Source: Pelecanus crispus (taxonomy: Eukaryota; Chordata; Aves; Pelecaniformes; Pelecanidae). From it: DNA of 64,000 nucleotides. Below the pieces are notes generated by a model. The model had not been told where the DNA came from. It did no database searches and was given only the letters and a program-made list of their open reading frames with translations. Both the position numbers and the translations under genes were made by a program. Below, piece by piece: positions 13,601-25,310 of this stretch; positions within the stretch are counted from its first letter, which is position 1; every line of letters begins with the position of its first letter. The stretch covers positions 28,209,150-28,273,149 of the forward strand of contig NC_134653.1 in the NCBI RefSeq assembly GCF_030463565.1, written 5' to 3'.

Positions 13601-16600
13601 TAGAGATCAGAGTTTTCCACAGAGGAAAGAAAAATTTAAATCCAAAGTTTTACACAAACTGTATTAGTATTTTCTTTAGATCAGGTTTCAACAAGAAGAG
13701 TATTCAGATGAAACATGATAACAGCAATTCAAGTACTGTCAGAGCAATCAAGGCTAATTTGTAGCCACCATTAAATTGAAAGTAGGAATTGCCAGATTTC
13801 AGCAGTATTAGTTATCAAGTACATTTACTTTCTACAAGACAACACATGTTCCTACTTTGCAGGAAAACAAAAAAGTTAACATCTCATCTTTTTTTTTTTT
13901 CCCCAGTACAGAATTCAATAGTATTTAAGATTATCCTTAAACTTTCATCACATGAGCAAGCCAAACAAATCTAATGAAAATATAGAATTTAAGGCCAAGT
14001 AGTATTTCAAATACCTTGCTGAATTAAAACATGAGGAACTGTAATAGTCTTTAATGCCAAACAGGTGACAAAATCCTACCTATGAAATCAGATACTTTTT
14101 AAACCCTCCACTCTCCAAAAACTAACACCATTTCTTAATTTCAAAACCAAATGAACATGGAAGAAGCTCTCTACAGGGTCCTAAGGAAGGACACAGTCTT
14201 AAACAAGAAGCGTGGTCTTAAACAAGAATCTAACAATTCAGGGAGACGGGAAACCTGCACGTAAGCACTACTGAAATGCAGGTCATACTAAAAAAAAAAA
14301 CCAAACCCTTGTGCTCGTTTCATTTTTTTTTCTTCACTTCTTGTACAAGACTTGATGAGAAAGCACCTAGAACACTTAAAAGCAAAAATTCAATATACAG
14401 AAATATTCTGACCTCGAATATGGAAAACCCATTTTATCCTTCGCACAGTAGCTGGTGCAGTGGCTGTTGTGTACGAGAGCAAATGGCTCATGCTTTGAAT
14501 AGCATTCCCCTGCTCAACTGAAGCCGAACACAGCAGGAATGCAGCCAATGTTAGTCACTGCTGCATTTGTCCACGTTGTACGAGATACTGTGCTTTCTTC
14601 TTCCATGGTAAAACAAATACCTGAACAGCAATTTCATACACCAACCCCCTAAGTTTAATAGTTATATCAGAAGCCAGCAAATAAAAGTCCGACCCATTTA
14701 TAAAAAGGCATTTAAACCTTTAAGAGTAGTTTTCTCATTCCCCACACCTTCTAACAGCTCAAGTACTGCCAGCACTCTTCAGCTCCTCATCAGATTCTAT
14801 TATGCACGTGTGTCAGGTACTATCCCATGAAATTTGATCTTTGCCATTTTTTTAGCTGTGACATCAATAGAAAAATTACATTCAACTCCATTATTGCTCA
14901 GAAAGACACAGATGAGCACTGATATACTACAGCACCCGTGGACGATCTCTCTCCAATCTACTTACTACCAGAATCGAGGGGGAACGATGCTTCTGATTAA
15001 GTCTTTGTACTTAGATCTCTCTCACTCCTGCAAGATCCACAATTTTTCATAAAGATTTTTTCCAAGATCTCATTAATAGAGTACATATGCTACTTGGGCA
15101 CAGAGTAGCAAAATGCAAGCAGGTGTTAGAAGCAGGATTATTTGCTTTCTTTTAAAGTGTATAAAAGAAGGCATGTTACTTTTAAGTCAGAAGAAACCTT
15201 TTTATTTAAATTGCTAAAGAGATATTAGCACAGACAAAACATACAGATACTGAAGGACAACACTAACTCAGTTTTATGTAACATTCTTCTCACTCATGCA
15301 AAGGTGGTGCTTGACACCTACCCTAGTTTCAGCCCATCTACCTTCCCACAGAGATCTGAGGGCAGAGCTGGGCTGGGAGAGCCACAGTCCAGGCTGGAGC
15401 TGACCTCCCTCCATACAGATCTAAAGGCTGCGCTCACCCACTTCAAACCTCAGCTGCTGTCGTATTGCCCACTCTGCAATGCAGATTTGAGTGTCAAAAC
15501 ACAAACCAATGCAGGCTTCAGCATTTCAAAGTGACACCTGAAGCCCCCTCAAGAAAACACAGTTGCAGCCAGCCCAGAACACCCAGCATCGTTCTACCAG
15601 AAACAGTACTTCATTCCATTTTTCTACTAGCTTTGGTTCCCAAGTAATTTCACTGGCTACCCCAAGTAACTGGTCTCATAGTGGGAAAGGTACAAGGAAG
15701 CACAGCAGAGGAGGTATATGAAAGAGAAGGCAACACAGGGAAAAAAAGTTACACTAATGAAAACATGACAAAGAAAAACAAGTAAGTTAAAGGACAGAGG
15801 AGCAGGGAATGTCCCCAGAGCAGCCACCAAAAGCTAATTCTACATTTCCACCCACCAAACTGGCTGACAATTGCAAAGCGCTAATCAATAAACAGAAGCT
15901 AAATATAATGGTTAGATCAACCAATTTTAATTAACTAGGAAGCTGAATGTTATTTTGTTTAGCTATAGTTAATGAGGCAACTCTCAACTTCTATTAAATT
16001 GAAAATTGTATTTCTAAATAATCTAAATGATAGGCATCAAACACTAATAACAACTTCCTTAGGAGTTCCGTATAGCAAATACCATTAAAGTGCTGTACAT
16101 CAAACCCAGAATGAGCAGGCTGACCCTTTAATACAAAGACAAAATTAAAAGTTTCCCAGGAAACCACAAGATGCCAGAGGATTTCACAGTTTGGGGAATG
16201 TGGATTAAAGGTTAATCCCAAACTCACATTTTTAAGCAACCCGGTTGCTAGAGTTCTGCTACAGCTCATCAATGACTTCACCAAACTATCTGTGATTTCT
16301 CTTCGACTCAATAGGTCCTCTACAAAACCACCACTGGAAATACAATGCAAAGGTGTGAGCCTGCCATGCAAGGCTCTTGAATGGTACATAAACCCTTCCA
16401 GAGAGTGGAAAGCCAGGAAGGAATGGGCACCACCAGGCACCTCCCACACTTATCGCTGCTGAAAAACTGGTGGGTCCTGGCACCTGCACAGTCTTGGGGA
16501 AACGGCAAACTGTTCTTTGTAACTGTAGCATGAGGGGGACACATGCACGACACTGTATTTAGACAGGAAGAATAAGCTGCAACTGCAGAACAAGCAACAG

Positions 16601-19600
16601 ACTAGCAACGAGACTTACCAAAAGAATCTGGTGTTTGGAGTCTCTATCATAGAAAAACATTAAAAATGTGCTAGACAAATACCCTTCAAGAATTGCCTGG
16701 GTTTAGATTTTGTTTTGGGACAGGAAGACGGACAACCCCACCTCTTAGTACCCCTTCTAGCCATAATTTTCTATCAGTCTACTCAGAACAAAAGATTAGG
16801 AAGCCTTTTCCCATCACAGGTTAGCCCTTGAAATCACGCAGGCAAAGATTAGCAGAGCCTCTCATCAAGCCTGCCATTAGCCACGATCTGGTTTTTTTCT
16901 ATCTCAAGGACTTCCTTGTTCAGTCTATCAGTGCAGGAACCCCTCACACTCTTACTTCGTTTCAAAATACAAAACAAACTCAAGCACCCAAGCGGTGCTG
17001 AAGGGCAGGAGCGGCGATGCCACTGAGCTGTTTCCAGGTTCTGCTCTGGCCACACTTCAGGTACCAGAAGTTCGATTCGGGATACAGTGGCTCTGCCACG
17101 GTGCAACGCATATGAGCACAACGGGAAGTTCTGCTAATCACGAAAGAAGTTATTTATATGTATCCCACAGGATGAAACCAGACCTTATAAAAGTTGCTAG
17201 AAATAACCACGTAAAAACCCAGAGACCCAGGCATTATTCAAAGATGGATTCTAAAGGCGGTTACTACTCCTGCATTAAAATTCAACACCAAAACCAGCCC
17301 TAACAAAGGTAATTTCAGGGGACGGAATAATTCATTGAAGTCTTGGCTGGTTTTCTGACATTCGCTAGGGGATTTTACATCTTTCATACTCAGCATCTGA
17401 AATTCCTCTCTCCAAGCTAGCTGTGCCTTTCCCCCCTAACTACTGAGAAAGAAGTAGCGCTTCCACAGCTGCTTCCTCCCGCTACAGAGAGAAGATGCAG
17501 CAGTGCTCTCTTCTCCATCACTTCTGCTTTTCTGGCCTACCCTTCCTCTACTCCCACACCTGCCGCAAGGACACAGAAGTCACATGTCTGCAAATCCCCA
17601 AGTTCCCCTCCTGTTTTATTACTTCTCAGAACCAGAGCGATGCATGCAAGCAGCCCTCTGCCTACTGACGCCTTTCTTCTCCCTTACTTTGTAGCCTCAG
17701 CTAGTAGCAAACCCACTCACACCTCAAAAATTTTGCCTTATAATTAACATTAGGAATTACCAGTCTTAAAGTATCAGACCTGCTAATAAGGTCTGATACC
17801 TTGTGCCTTGTCTCTCTGCTACACTGATAGCAGCCGCAAGAAAGCCTTTTCAAATCCATCAGCCTCACTTTGCAGCACATAACAGCAGCAAACAGCAGAG
17901 CACAGGAACACCAGGAAAAGAGCACACTAATATGTAACAGTAGGAAGCAAAAAACCAACCCCTAAAACCAGTGGATTAAGTAGTAAGGGGATGAGGGGGG
18001 AACATAAGACTGGAAGACAGGCCAGCCCTACTTTCAGCTAAACTAACTCACAAGGTGTGATAAAACCCCTTCTGCCCCTCACACCTAGAAGCCCTCACTT
18101 GGGAATTCAGCTAAATACAAAGACAGGGACTGTAGTTAGCAACAACATGGAACTGAATAAATATTACCCACCACAGCTCTCACTAAGGTAGAGACAGTGA
18201 ACAAAAAGCAAAATAAGGGCTTCTATTTGCCTACCAACGAACTCCCTTTAGAGCAGAGGAACGCTGGGCCCAGGTCACATTTTATGACTGATATATTTGG
18301 GTGTCCAATCAAATTAACTGGTACAATTCAACTAGTGAAAACCAGACATATTCAGTCACAGCGCACAAGTGGATCACCTTGAAATGATGTTGATTGTGGG
18401 TTTGTTTAGACTTCTACTCCAAGGAGCTCTGCTTTGCATTTAAGGCCTACAACTTTTGACTAAGTGACCAGAAAGAGTTAGCAATTTAAACACACTTGTC
18501 AATTGTATTGTGTCAAGATACCAACGCCCCACTAGTAAGAGCAAAACCGCCAGCTGCACACAAGCAAGCACCAAAGCATATGAAGAGTTCAAACTTTAAG
18601 CTAAAGTTGTGAGGCTTTTTAATTAAACCACTTGCACTGACAAGTCTTTCTAAACATTGCCGATTGGGTAAGTTGTGCAAAATTTTCAAAAAACAGAACT
18701 TGGGTAATAAAATTACTTCCTCTATCTGGCTTTGAAGTGGAAAAAAAGAGCTGCAAGAATGAGAACTCAATTGGCTTTTAGCTGCCTGGCAAATGCTCTA
18801 ATAAGAAAGCCCGATGACCTACATTCACAAGGCTCTGTACTAAACCACTATTACAAAATCCAATATAAAGCCTGACCATGTTTAAGTGTTTTCCATTAGC
18901 AAGCAGCAGTATCTTGTTAGAGAAATATGAAAACATGTTATTGCCTTTAGCGATGATGATCTTAATTAATCCTCTAAACACTATTCTGAAACATGTCATC
19001 CTGATCGTTCCAGACTGTTTAAGTTCCCAATGTTACATAAAGACACCAAAACCTTTGCTTTTTGATTGTGCAATGGGATATTAACAGAAACTTCTTACCT
19101 ACTCTCAAACTGTGCTGCAAAACTGAATTCGTAACAATTTACATCTCTGATACTCTTTCGACAACCGAAAGAAATCCACTGGTGTTCAGAAACTTGGTCT
19201 AAATCCAAGCTAGCACTAGTACAGTTTATTGTGACTCAGTTAACACGCAATGAAATATTCCTTCACATAAAGACAACAGCTCTCAGCCAGCTAGTCAGAT
19301 AACCTGAAGCAGATGTTTTAAGTTGTCCCGGAAAAGATATTACTAAGCCAAACCCTACTGTGGTAAATATCCCCCAAAACAAGTGTCTGAACACCAGATA
19401 TAATCAATTCAGTAAGTCTTTAAAGGAAATACTAGGTTAGTCCTTCACTGTACACCCATATAGTTGGAAAAGACCGGCACATTCAGCTTCAATTCACATT
19501 AGTAGCTTCCAAACGCATAATGAGTAACACAACTCAAGAAAAAATGCCCTACTTAAAAATAACTCTTTCAACAATGCATTATAAAGCAGGCAACTAGTCA

Positions 19601-22600
19601 AAATAAGCAACTTATGGTCAAAACACTTAGAAAGGGAAAGAGGGAAACACTGGGACAAAAAAATCCAAGTGGAGATTCTCAAAGGCACAAGATTACCATT
19701 AAAAGTCCACAGGCTCAGAAAAATCTCACTGCCCACAGTACATTCAGGAACCCAAGTCTCCACAGCTAGGGCTGATGCCATGGTATGTTGGATGTACCTG
19801 ACGCTGTTAGCGATGGCAGCAGCATAAAACAGACTCATGTAACCAAGACAGAAAAATCAGGAAAAAAAGGACATTTTAATTAATTTCTCTCCTAATTTAC
19901 TAAAACCCACCTCACCCTAAATGCAGAAAAAATAGGTCCACGTAAAATCACTGCCTTTCAGATTGCCTGAAAAGATACTATAGTTGAGAAGGCTTAAAAG
20001 GTTTTATTTATCTGAAGAGCACAGCAAGAACATGGGTACAAAGCTAGTGTCAAATTAACATGGAAGTACAAAGAGGTGCCTGATTCGCTGGGACTGAATT
20101 GTGAAGGGACTACACATTCATCTCAGAGTACATAAAACCTCCCATCACTCTGCAGCACTCATTTGATAGCTCCAAGTACAGATTTAAGCTAAGCAAGCTG
20201 CAGGCATCCTTCCTAAACCAGTAAGACGGTTGCTACAATACACAGGTTTAAAGAAGCAAAAAGAAAAACAAACACCACTAGGAAAATAAATTCTAAGACC
20301 AAATAATCTTCCCTTTCTGAGGAAATCCATGCACCTCCCCAAAAAAGACAAGGGAGACTTCTTCACCATCGATTAAAATTATAAATTTGATTCTGTACAT
20401 TCTCTGTACTTGCATGAACCAGATTTTCCCTATTTGCACCTTTTGTTTCAGGATCAATCCACATACTATTTAATCTACTAAATGGGTGATCCATTTGAGA
20501 TGGTAGATTCCAGATATTAAATGAAGCAAGCAAAAAGAAAACAATGTTGGCCAAAAGATGCGAGACCACCCTGAAGCAATGGGCTCTCTTCTGAGGAGGA
20601 AAGAGAGGCATCACCATGGACAGCTCAACCACCACACTCATCCAGAGCCTCCAAGTAAACAGGATGTATGAGTGTATTCCAAATGGAATTCAGAAATTCC
20701 TCATACAGCAAGGAATTCCAGCTGCAACACTACATCCAGTTGGATTACTTCACGTTAAGGTTCAGAAATACATATAGTTCAAGCAAAATTATAGGAATGT
20801 ATATGGAGTTGCCATAGAGGAATCCTAATGCTAGAGGTTTCAAAGCCAGTGGTGTATAACCTGAGCAGATGAGTTAGGGTTTGTTCACAAGAAGGATGCT
20901 TCTGCCAATGTGGCTACAGCACCACAAATCTCTAAAGTAGATACATTACAGCACCAGCGAAAAAAATTCATTTGCCTTAAAGAAGCAAACCTCAGTGAAA
21001 AACCTGTCTTCATCCATCAAGCATCAGCTGCTGACAGAGATTTGATATCAAACTGGAGTGACAAATGTTCTGACACAATATGGAAAATTCCATTTTCTAA
21101 TTTCTAGAAGGCTACAACACTCAACACCAACAGAGTTCATGGTCAAATCTACCTACCTGTAAAAGTACACAGACAGCTATGAATCTCTGCTGAACCTTTT
21201 CAACCAGCAATTCAGCTGCCTGTAGCACTTAGTGCCAGCTCTAAAGGAAGTTGCTTGAAATCAGTTTTACATAGTATCTTCTCCTACATAAAAGCCTCTA
21301 GCTGTAATAATACTAAGTTAGCAACTCCATAGGTTTTTTGGGGGTTTTTTTGGCTACTTAAGAGCATATCATAAGCCCTATATATACACTGCACTGCCAA
21401 AAAAACAAGCTAAAACAAAACAAGGCACACACAGAGCAGTTTCAACATCTAAGTTAGTTATTTCAATAGACTGCCTACACTGACCCAATTGTGTTTCAGC
21501 CGTACGGCGAACTTGCTTAAACGCAGTTTACTAATACTGTTACGTTTTATTAGTCTGGGTCATAAAAGTTATTTTGAAGAGAAAGAACAAGGGGATTTCA
21601 AAGTTACAATAACACCACCGTCATTCTTACTCTCCTATTTACAAAGGAGCAAGTATCACCCAGGAGCAGTCGCACTATGTGACGGGAGGACAGTTTCCAA
21701 ACCTGCAAAGCCACTCCAGGCAGCCTCACACCTTGGCTACCAATGCTCTCTGGCAAGAGCAGCCCAAGATACACGAGGGCTCTGCCAAGCTCCAAGCGAG
21801 TTCAACACCCGAAAAAAACCTCCAACTGAGCGATGTAGCTCAAAAAAGCAGGCATTTTCAACCAGCAAACACCAACGATTTCTTGACAGTTAATCATCTT
21901 AACATGTTAAAGCACCATGCCTAGCAGCTACCACACAAACTCCATCACTAAATTATTTCCCTAAAAGAAGCAAAAACAGAACTAGGAAGATGACATACGA
22001 ACCGAGATGAAACAGGGGTTTTTATTCTTTTTGGCATGATCATATGGCACTTTGAAAGTGAGGTTTTTGTGTTGTTTTGTTGGCACCCAAGGCCCACAAC
22101 ATCAAAACAGTTAAGGAAGAAGCACCTGAAAACTCAGTCATGCCACCACATTTCCACTGCTAATTAACTGTAGGGTTATGTAGTTTTCTACCTAAGCTTT
22201 CAAAGTTTAAATTATTTTTTTTTTACCCTAACTCACAGCCCTCTCAAGACCCAGCCAGCCAGCACGGGGGACCGACGTTTCAGCCCATGACTCGGCCAGG
22301 TCACATCTCTTTTAAAAAGTGTACCGAAGCGGCAGAGATGCCGTGGACAGAACCATAACCAACCCCTGAGCCTGGGACCGGCTTTGGGCCATGGCGACCC
22401 CAGAGCCGGACCCCTCCCGGCGCCCCATCCCCGGCGGGGGGGAAACGGCACCGGCGCCCCTCCGCACCCGTCCGCGCTGACCTCCCAGGGACGCTGCTCA
22501 CCGGAGGCCACCCCGGCCGGCCTCCCGCGCCCACGGGCGGCTCTCGCCCGGGCCCGCCGCTCGCTCTCCCTCCAGCCCCAGGGGAGCCCCGGCGCCCCCC

Positions 22601-22753
22601 GCACGGCTCTGGGCCCGGGACCCGCCCGCAGGCTGAGGAGGGAGGACCGGCACCCCCGGCCCCGCCGCCCCTACCTGGCCGCAGCGGCTCGGTGATGCTC
22701 AGCACCAGGAGGAAGAGGAGGAGGAAGGTGCCGCTGTCCGCCTTGGGCACCAT
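1667..22753 (-). CDS. DGCR2: DGCR2 (integral membrane protein IDD), 5' two coding exons; gene runs off left edge
   Basis: Partial gene read leftwards. Exon 1 coding part is 22753-22675: the ATG has a good context (A at -3, G at +4) and gives a 26-residue start, [10 protein letters not shown] then a leucine-rich signal peptide ending TEPLRP. Exon 2 is 1789-1667 and carries an LDL-receptor class A module with six cysteines at about residues 30, 37, 44, 51, 57 and 66 and the acidic calcium-site motif DESDE at 59-63. The phase fits: one base from exon 1 plus AG from exon 2 makes the Glu codon. Human DGCR2 begins almost identically, with the LDLa module directly after the signal peptide. The family is a single-pass surface protein with LDLa, C-type lectin and VWC-like parts, proposed in cell adhesion; the later parts are not in this window. 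Identification is firm from both exons and from the ESS2/GSC2 neighbourhood. Confidence 0.95.
3450..3471. repeat. A22 mononucleotide run
   Basis: Uninterrupted run of 22 A residues inside DGCR2 intron 1, followed 43 bases later by a C-run. No open frame or transposon body is recognisable on the 5' side, so it is annotated only as a simple repeat. Confidence 0.9.
3514..3529. repeat. C16 mononucleotide run
   Basis: Uninterrupted run of 16 C residues in DGCR2 intron 1. Its length makes it likely to be length-variable and error-prone in assemblies. Confidence 0.9.
11417..11448. repeat. Interrupted A-rich run
   Basis: Fourteen A, two T, then sixteen A within DGCR2 intron 1. Simple repeat with no recognisable element attached. 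Confidence 0.85.
17771..17799. repeat. Short perfect hairpin (10-bp arms, 9-nt loop)
   Basis: GTATCAGACC at 17771-17780 is the exact reverse complement of GGTCTGATAC at 17790-17799. It sits in DGCR2 intron 1. An isolated hairpin this short occurs by chance in tens of kilobases, so no function is claimed. Confidence 0.6.
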
Positions 22754-23250
22754 TTATCCTCCGTTCATCCTCCCCCGGCGCAGCGCCACAAACCCGCGGG
22801 GAGGGACGCGAGAGGCGGCGGGAGGAGGGGCCGCCGCCGCCGGGCCCGCGGGGGGCTCCCGTCAGCACCGAGCTCTTCCCCTCCCCCGTCCGCCGCCGCC
22901 CCCGGGCGGGAGCCAGCGGCCCTGGCTGCGGCGACGGCTGCGGCGGGAGCAGCGCGGGGGTCGGGCGGCGCCACGCTGCGGGCCGCTCGCCTGGCTCCGG
23001 CGACGCACAAGATGGCGGCCGCACCTCCCCACCGCCTTCCCCCCGCGCCGCCACGCCCCCCTCCCCTCCGGCGCCGCTCGGCCAATCGGCGGCGCGGGGG
23101 CGGTGCCGAGAGCCCGTATCTGCACACGCCCCGCCCACAACGGGGATGGGCGGGGCCGAGCGGGGCGGGGGTCGGCGGCAGCGGGCACGGGCGGAGGGCG
23201 CGGTGGCTGCAGCCGGGACGTGCGGCTCACCGGCGGCTTCCGCCCCCCGG
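22380..23250 (-). promoter_or_regulatory. DGCR2: DGCR2 CpG-island promoter and 5' UTR
   Basis: Very GC- and CpG-rich block around DGCR2 exon 1, in sharp contrast to the AT-rich intron. It contains a CCAAT box (23082-23086, plus-strand reading), several GC boxes near 23155-23170, and a strong YY1-type motif AAGATGGCGGC at 23009-23019. There is no TATA box at an obvious position, as is usual for a housekeeping CpG promoter. The minus-strand transcript probably starts between about 22.85 and 23.05 kb. The YY1 core reads on the plus strand, so a divergent transcript is conceivable, but no plus-strand coding exon is supported. Confidence 0.7.
23009..23019 (+). promoter_or_regulatory. YY1-like site in DGCR2 promoter
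   Basis: AAGATGGCGGC matches the well-known YY1 core (AANATGGCGGC) that typically lies close to transcription starts of CpG-island genes. Sequence match only; occupancy is inferred. Confidence 0.55.
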
Positions 23251-23755
23251 GACGGCCTCCACCGGTCCCCTCTGTCCCCCCCGGGATGGCCTTGCCCGGT
23301 CCCTTCCGTCCCCCCGGGGGGGGGTCATCGCCAGCCGCCTCCGTCCCCGCAGAATGGCCTCTACCGCTCCCCTCTGTCCCCACCAGGACAGCTCCCACCG
23401 GTCCCCTCTGTCCCCCGGGATGGCCACTGCCAGCCACCACCGTCCTCCCGGGGTGGCCTCTGCCTGTCCCCTCTGTCCTCACCGGGATGGCAATGCAGGC
23501 CCCTCCATACCCCCAGGATGGCCTTGCCCAGTTCCCTCCATCCCCACTGGGATGGCCTCCACCGGTCCCCTTTGTCCCCCTGGGACAGCATTTCCCTGTC
23601 CCCAGCTGGGGTGGCCTTTCCTGCTCACCTCAGTCACCCCCAGACAGCCTTTCCCCATCCCCTCCATAACAGCCTGAAACAGCCTCTTCTGTCCCCCACG
23701 ACAGCCTTTCCCTGTCCCCTCCATCCCCGCTGCGACAGCCTTTCCCTGCTGCTGC
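23249..23755. repeat. GC-rich minisatellite, about 33-bp unit, about 15 degenerate copies
   Basis: A repeating pattern of GGGATGGCCT, a short variable stretch, then GTCCCCTCTGTCCCC recurs every 31-35 bases. The left copies are closer to each other; the right copies drift to GACAGCCTTTCCC with CCATCCCC and are more degenerate. It lies directly upstream of the DGCR2 promoter. The repeat keeps long reading frames open on several frames of both strands, giving proline/glycine-rich pseudo-proteins that should not be taken as genes. Confidence 0.85.
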
Positions 23756-24849
23756 GGAGACTCCCCAGCACCGTCACCCTGCCTGTCCCTGGGGCACCAA
23801 GCACTGGGGTTTCCCAGCCCCAGCAGGCTCCAAGGTTGACCACCATTTGCCTGCTTCATTAATCTGCTCCTGCCTGCCCACCGCAGGGTGAGACAGTCCC
23901 TGTTTTCACATCTGCAGGGGTGATATCGACAACCAGCACCCCATGTTGGGATGCCCCCAGTGCCAGGGCCCTGGCCATACCTCCTGGAAACACTGCATTC
24001 CCAGTTCCCAGGCCCAGACAGAGGGGAAACCCATAAAGAAAACTAATTGTGCAGCTCAGATCATTGTTAATGGCCCTGCAAATGACAGGTGCCTTTAGGA
24101 ATTTGACCCTGGGTGTTGCTGCGCATCAGGCTGAGCAGGGTGGTGGCTGTCCTTGACAGGGAGCCCAGCCTGAGGAGGTGGCACTATCCCCAGTGCCACA
24201 ACTCCCCTCGTGCCGGAGGCCAGCCCAGGTGGCATTTGGAACAAAAGGCAGTTTTACCTCCAGTGCCCACCGCCCAGATTGACCTGGAATTTCCTCTGAT
24301 GATGGGAAGCAGACAAGCAGTGTTTGGGCAGCACCAGGGCATGGCAGCCAACCCACAGTGGCTGCTGCGGTTGCAGGGAACTGGCACCTTCCTCTGCAGG
24401 GAATTCCAGCTTTTCAGTAAAGCCAAAAGCTAGGGAGCTGCCTGGGAATTTTTTATATTGTTTTGATTTTGTTGAACTAAAGTATCTGGAAGTATCTCAC
24501 AACAAAGTACTTTTCACTTTTATGCTACAATGTGAAGTTCTCAAATTAAACATGGAAATTCCAGTAAGGACTATTTTAACCCAATCATATACTCCCCGTT
24601 TCGCTGTTAGTACCAGTTACTCACTAAACCCAGCAGCAAACCTCCCTCAGGGGCATTCCCAATGGATGTACAGATACCTCTGTTCTCACGTTGCTTCTGC
24701 CTCCCCCCCAGCCACTGCCCGGGCTGGACGCTGGCTGCCGACCCACATGCAGAGGGACAGGGGCTTCTGCGGGTTTTCTTGGGCACTCGCTGCCTCCGGC
24801 CCCACAGGAGCTGTTGCCATGCTCAGGTCAGCAGCATCAGAGAGACGTT
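23756..24849. other. Intergenic region between DGCR2 promoter and TSSK relic
   Basis: GC-moderate sequence with no supported gene. A short frame near 23.95 kb shows two closely spaced Cys and a following His and Cys, but the spacing is not that of a standard zinc knuckle and no surrounding domain is seen. Sequence upstream of 24850 does not show a recognisable TSSK N-terminus. Confidence 0.6.
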
Positions 24850-25310
24850 ATTCCTAAAGCTAAATGTAAAGTTTGACGTGGCAGTGGAAATTGGTGCCCA
24901 CAAAGACCGCAGAGCTGGGATAGCAGCAAGCGTCAGCCATGGCTCCATCACCCAGAACTGCGAGCCCTGCAGGGCCCCAGAAGGGCTGCGTGGCGGGGGA
25001 TGCGCGTGCTGGAGTGCGTCACAAGCAGCGGAGGATTGCCTGAAGATTTAGGCCAAACCCCATTTTGCCAGCTCTCACATGCTGCCAAATGCTGTCATGA
25101 TCTGAATGTTCGTGGGGACCTGAAGCGTGACAACATCCTCCAGCACGAAGGCACAAGCGTCAGATTCCCCAGCTTTGTTCCTCCCAAGGGATGCTGTGGG
25201 GAGAGGCTGTTTTCAGCCCAGCTTCTGCAACGCAGCCACATATGCTGACCCCAGATTGATCCAGGACATTCCTTATCCGCCCCAAGCCCATGACACCTCA
25301 TCACCCATGT
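24850..25310 (+). pseudogene. TSSK-family kinase pseudogene
   Basis: Three successive stretches, in kinase order, match testis-specific serine kinases. At about 24869 the frame reads KFDVAVEI, followed at 24938 by HGSI, like the beta-3 lysine region KFNVAVKI and the NHGSI segment of TSSK2. From 25069, in another frame, comes QLSHAAKCCHDLNVRGDLK then RDNIL, like [20 protein letters not shown] then CENLL. At 25220-25294, back in the first frame, come SFCNAATYADPRLIQDIPY and PPQAHD, like the TSSK activation loop and APE region. At least two frame changes and an internal shortening are needed, the catalytic HRD is degraded to RGD and the APE to DPR, and the C-lobe beyond about 25310 is not recognisable. 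It resembles mammalian TSSK2 at least as well as the intact kinase 5 kb downstream, so it looks like an old second TSSK gene, not a recent copy. Confidence 0.8.

Larger units (their letters stand above)
1790..22674 (-). other. DGCR2: DGCR2 intron 1, about 20.9 kb
   Basis: Long AT-rich first intron between the donor at 22674-22673 (reads GTAGGGGC on the minus strand) and the acceptor ending at 1790 (TTTCCTAG). I searched both strands for protein-like open frames and saw none with a family signature; small open frames are expected by chance. Simple repeats present are an A-run at 3450-3471, a C-run at 3514-3529, A-runs at 11417-11448 broken by TT, a short tandem copy near 8249-8283, and a 10-bp hairpin at 17771-17799. 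I saw no CR1-like tail in this intron by eye. Conserved regulatory elements may exist but cannot be judged without alignment. Confidence 0.8.

Noticed and set aside
22671-23138. N-terminal extension of DGCR2 from an upstream minus-strand ATG
   Set aside because: That frame is Ala/Gly/Arg-rich and differs from the frame of MVPKADSG; the known family start at 22753 has a signal peptide and good context.
22692-23669. Plus-strand open frame of 325 codons, Pro/Gly-rich, with overlapping open frames on other strands and frames
   Set aside because: It spans the DGCR2 CpG island and the 33-bp minisatellite; periodic GC-rich repeats keep several frames open. There is no domain, splice logic or family resemblance.
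23925-24095. Peptide with CPQCQGPGHTSWKHC, suggesting a zinc knuckle
   Set aside because: Spacing is C-x2-C-x4-H-x5-C, not the x4 of a CCHC knuckle; the frame stops soon after, and no flanking domain on either side supports a gene or element.
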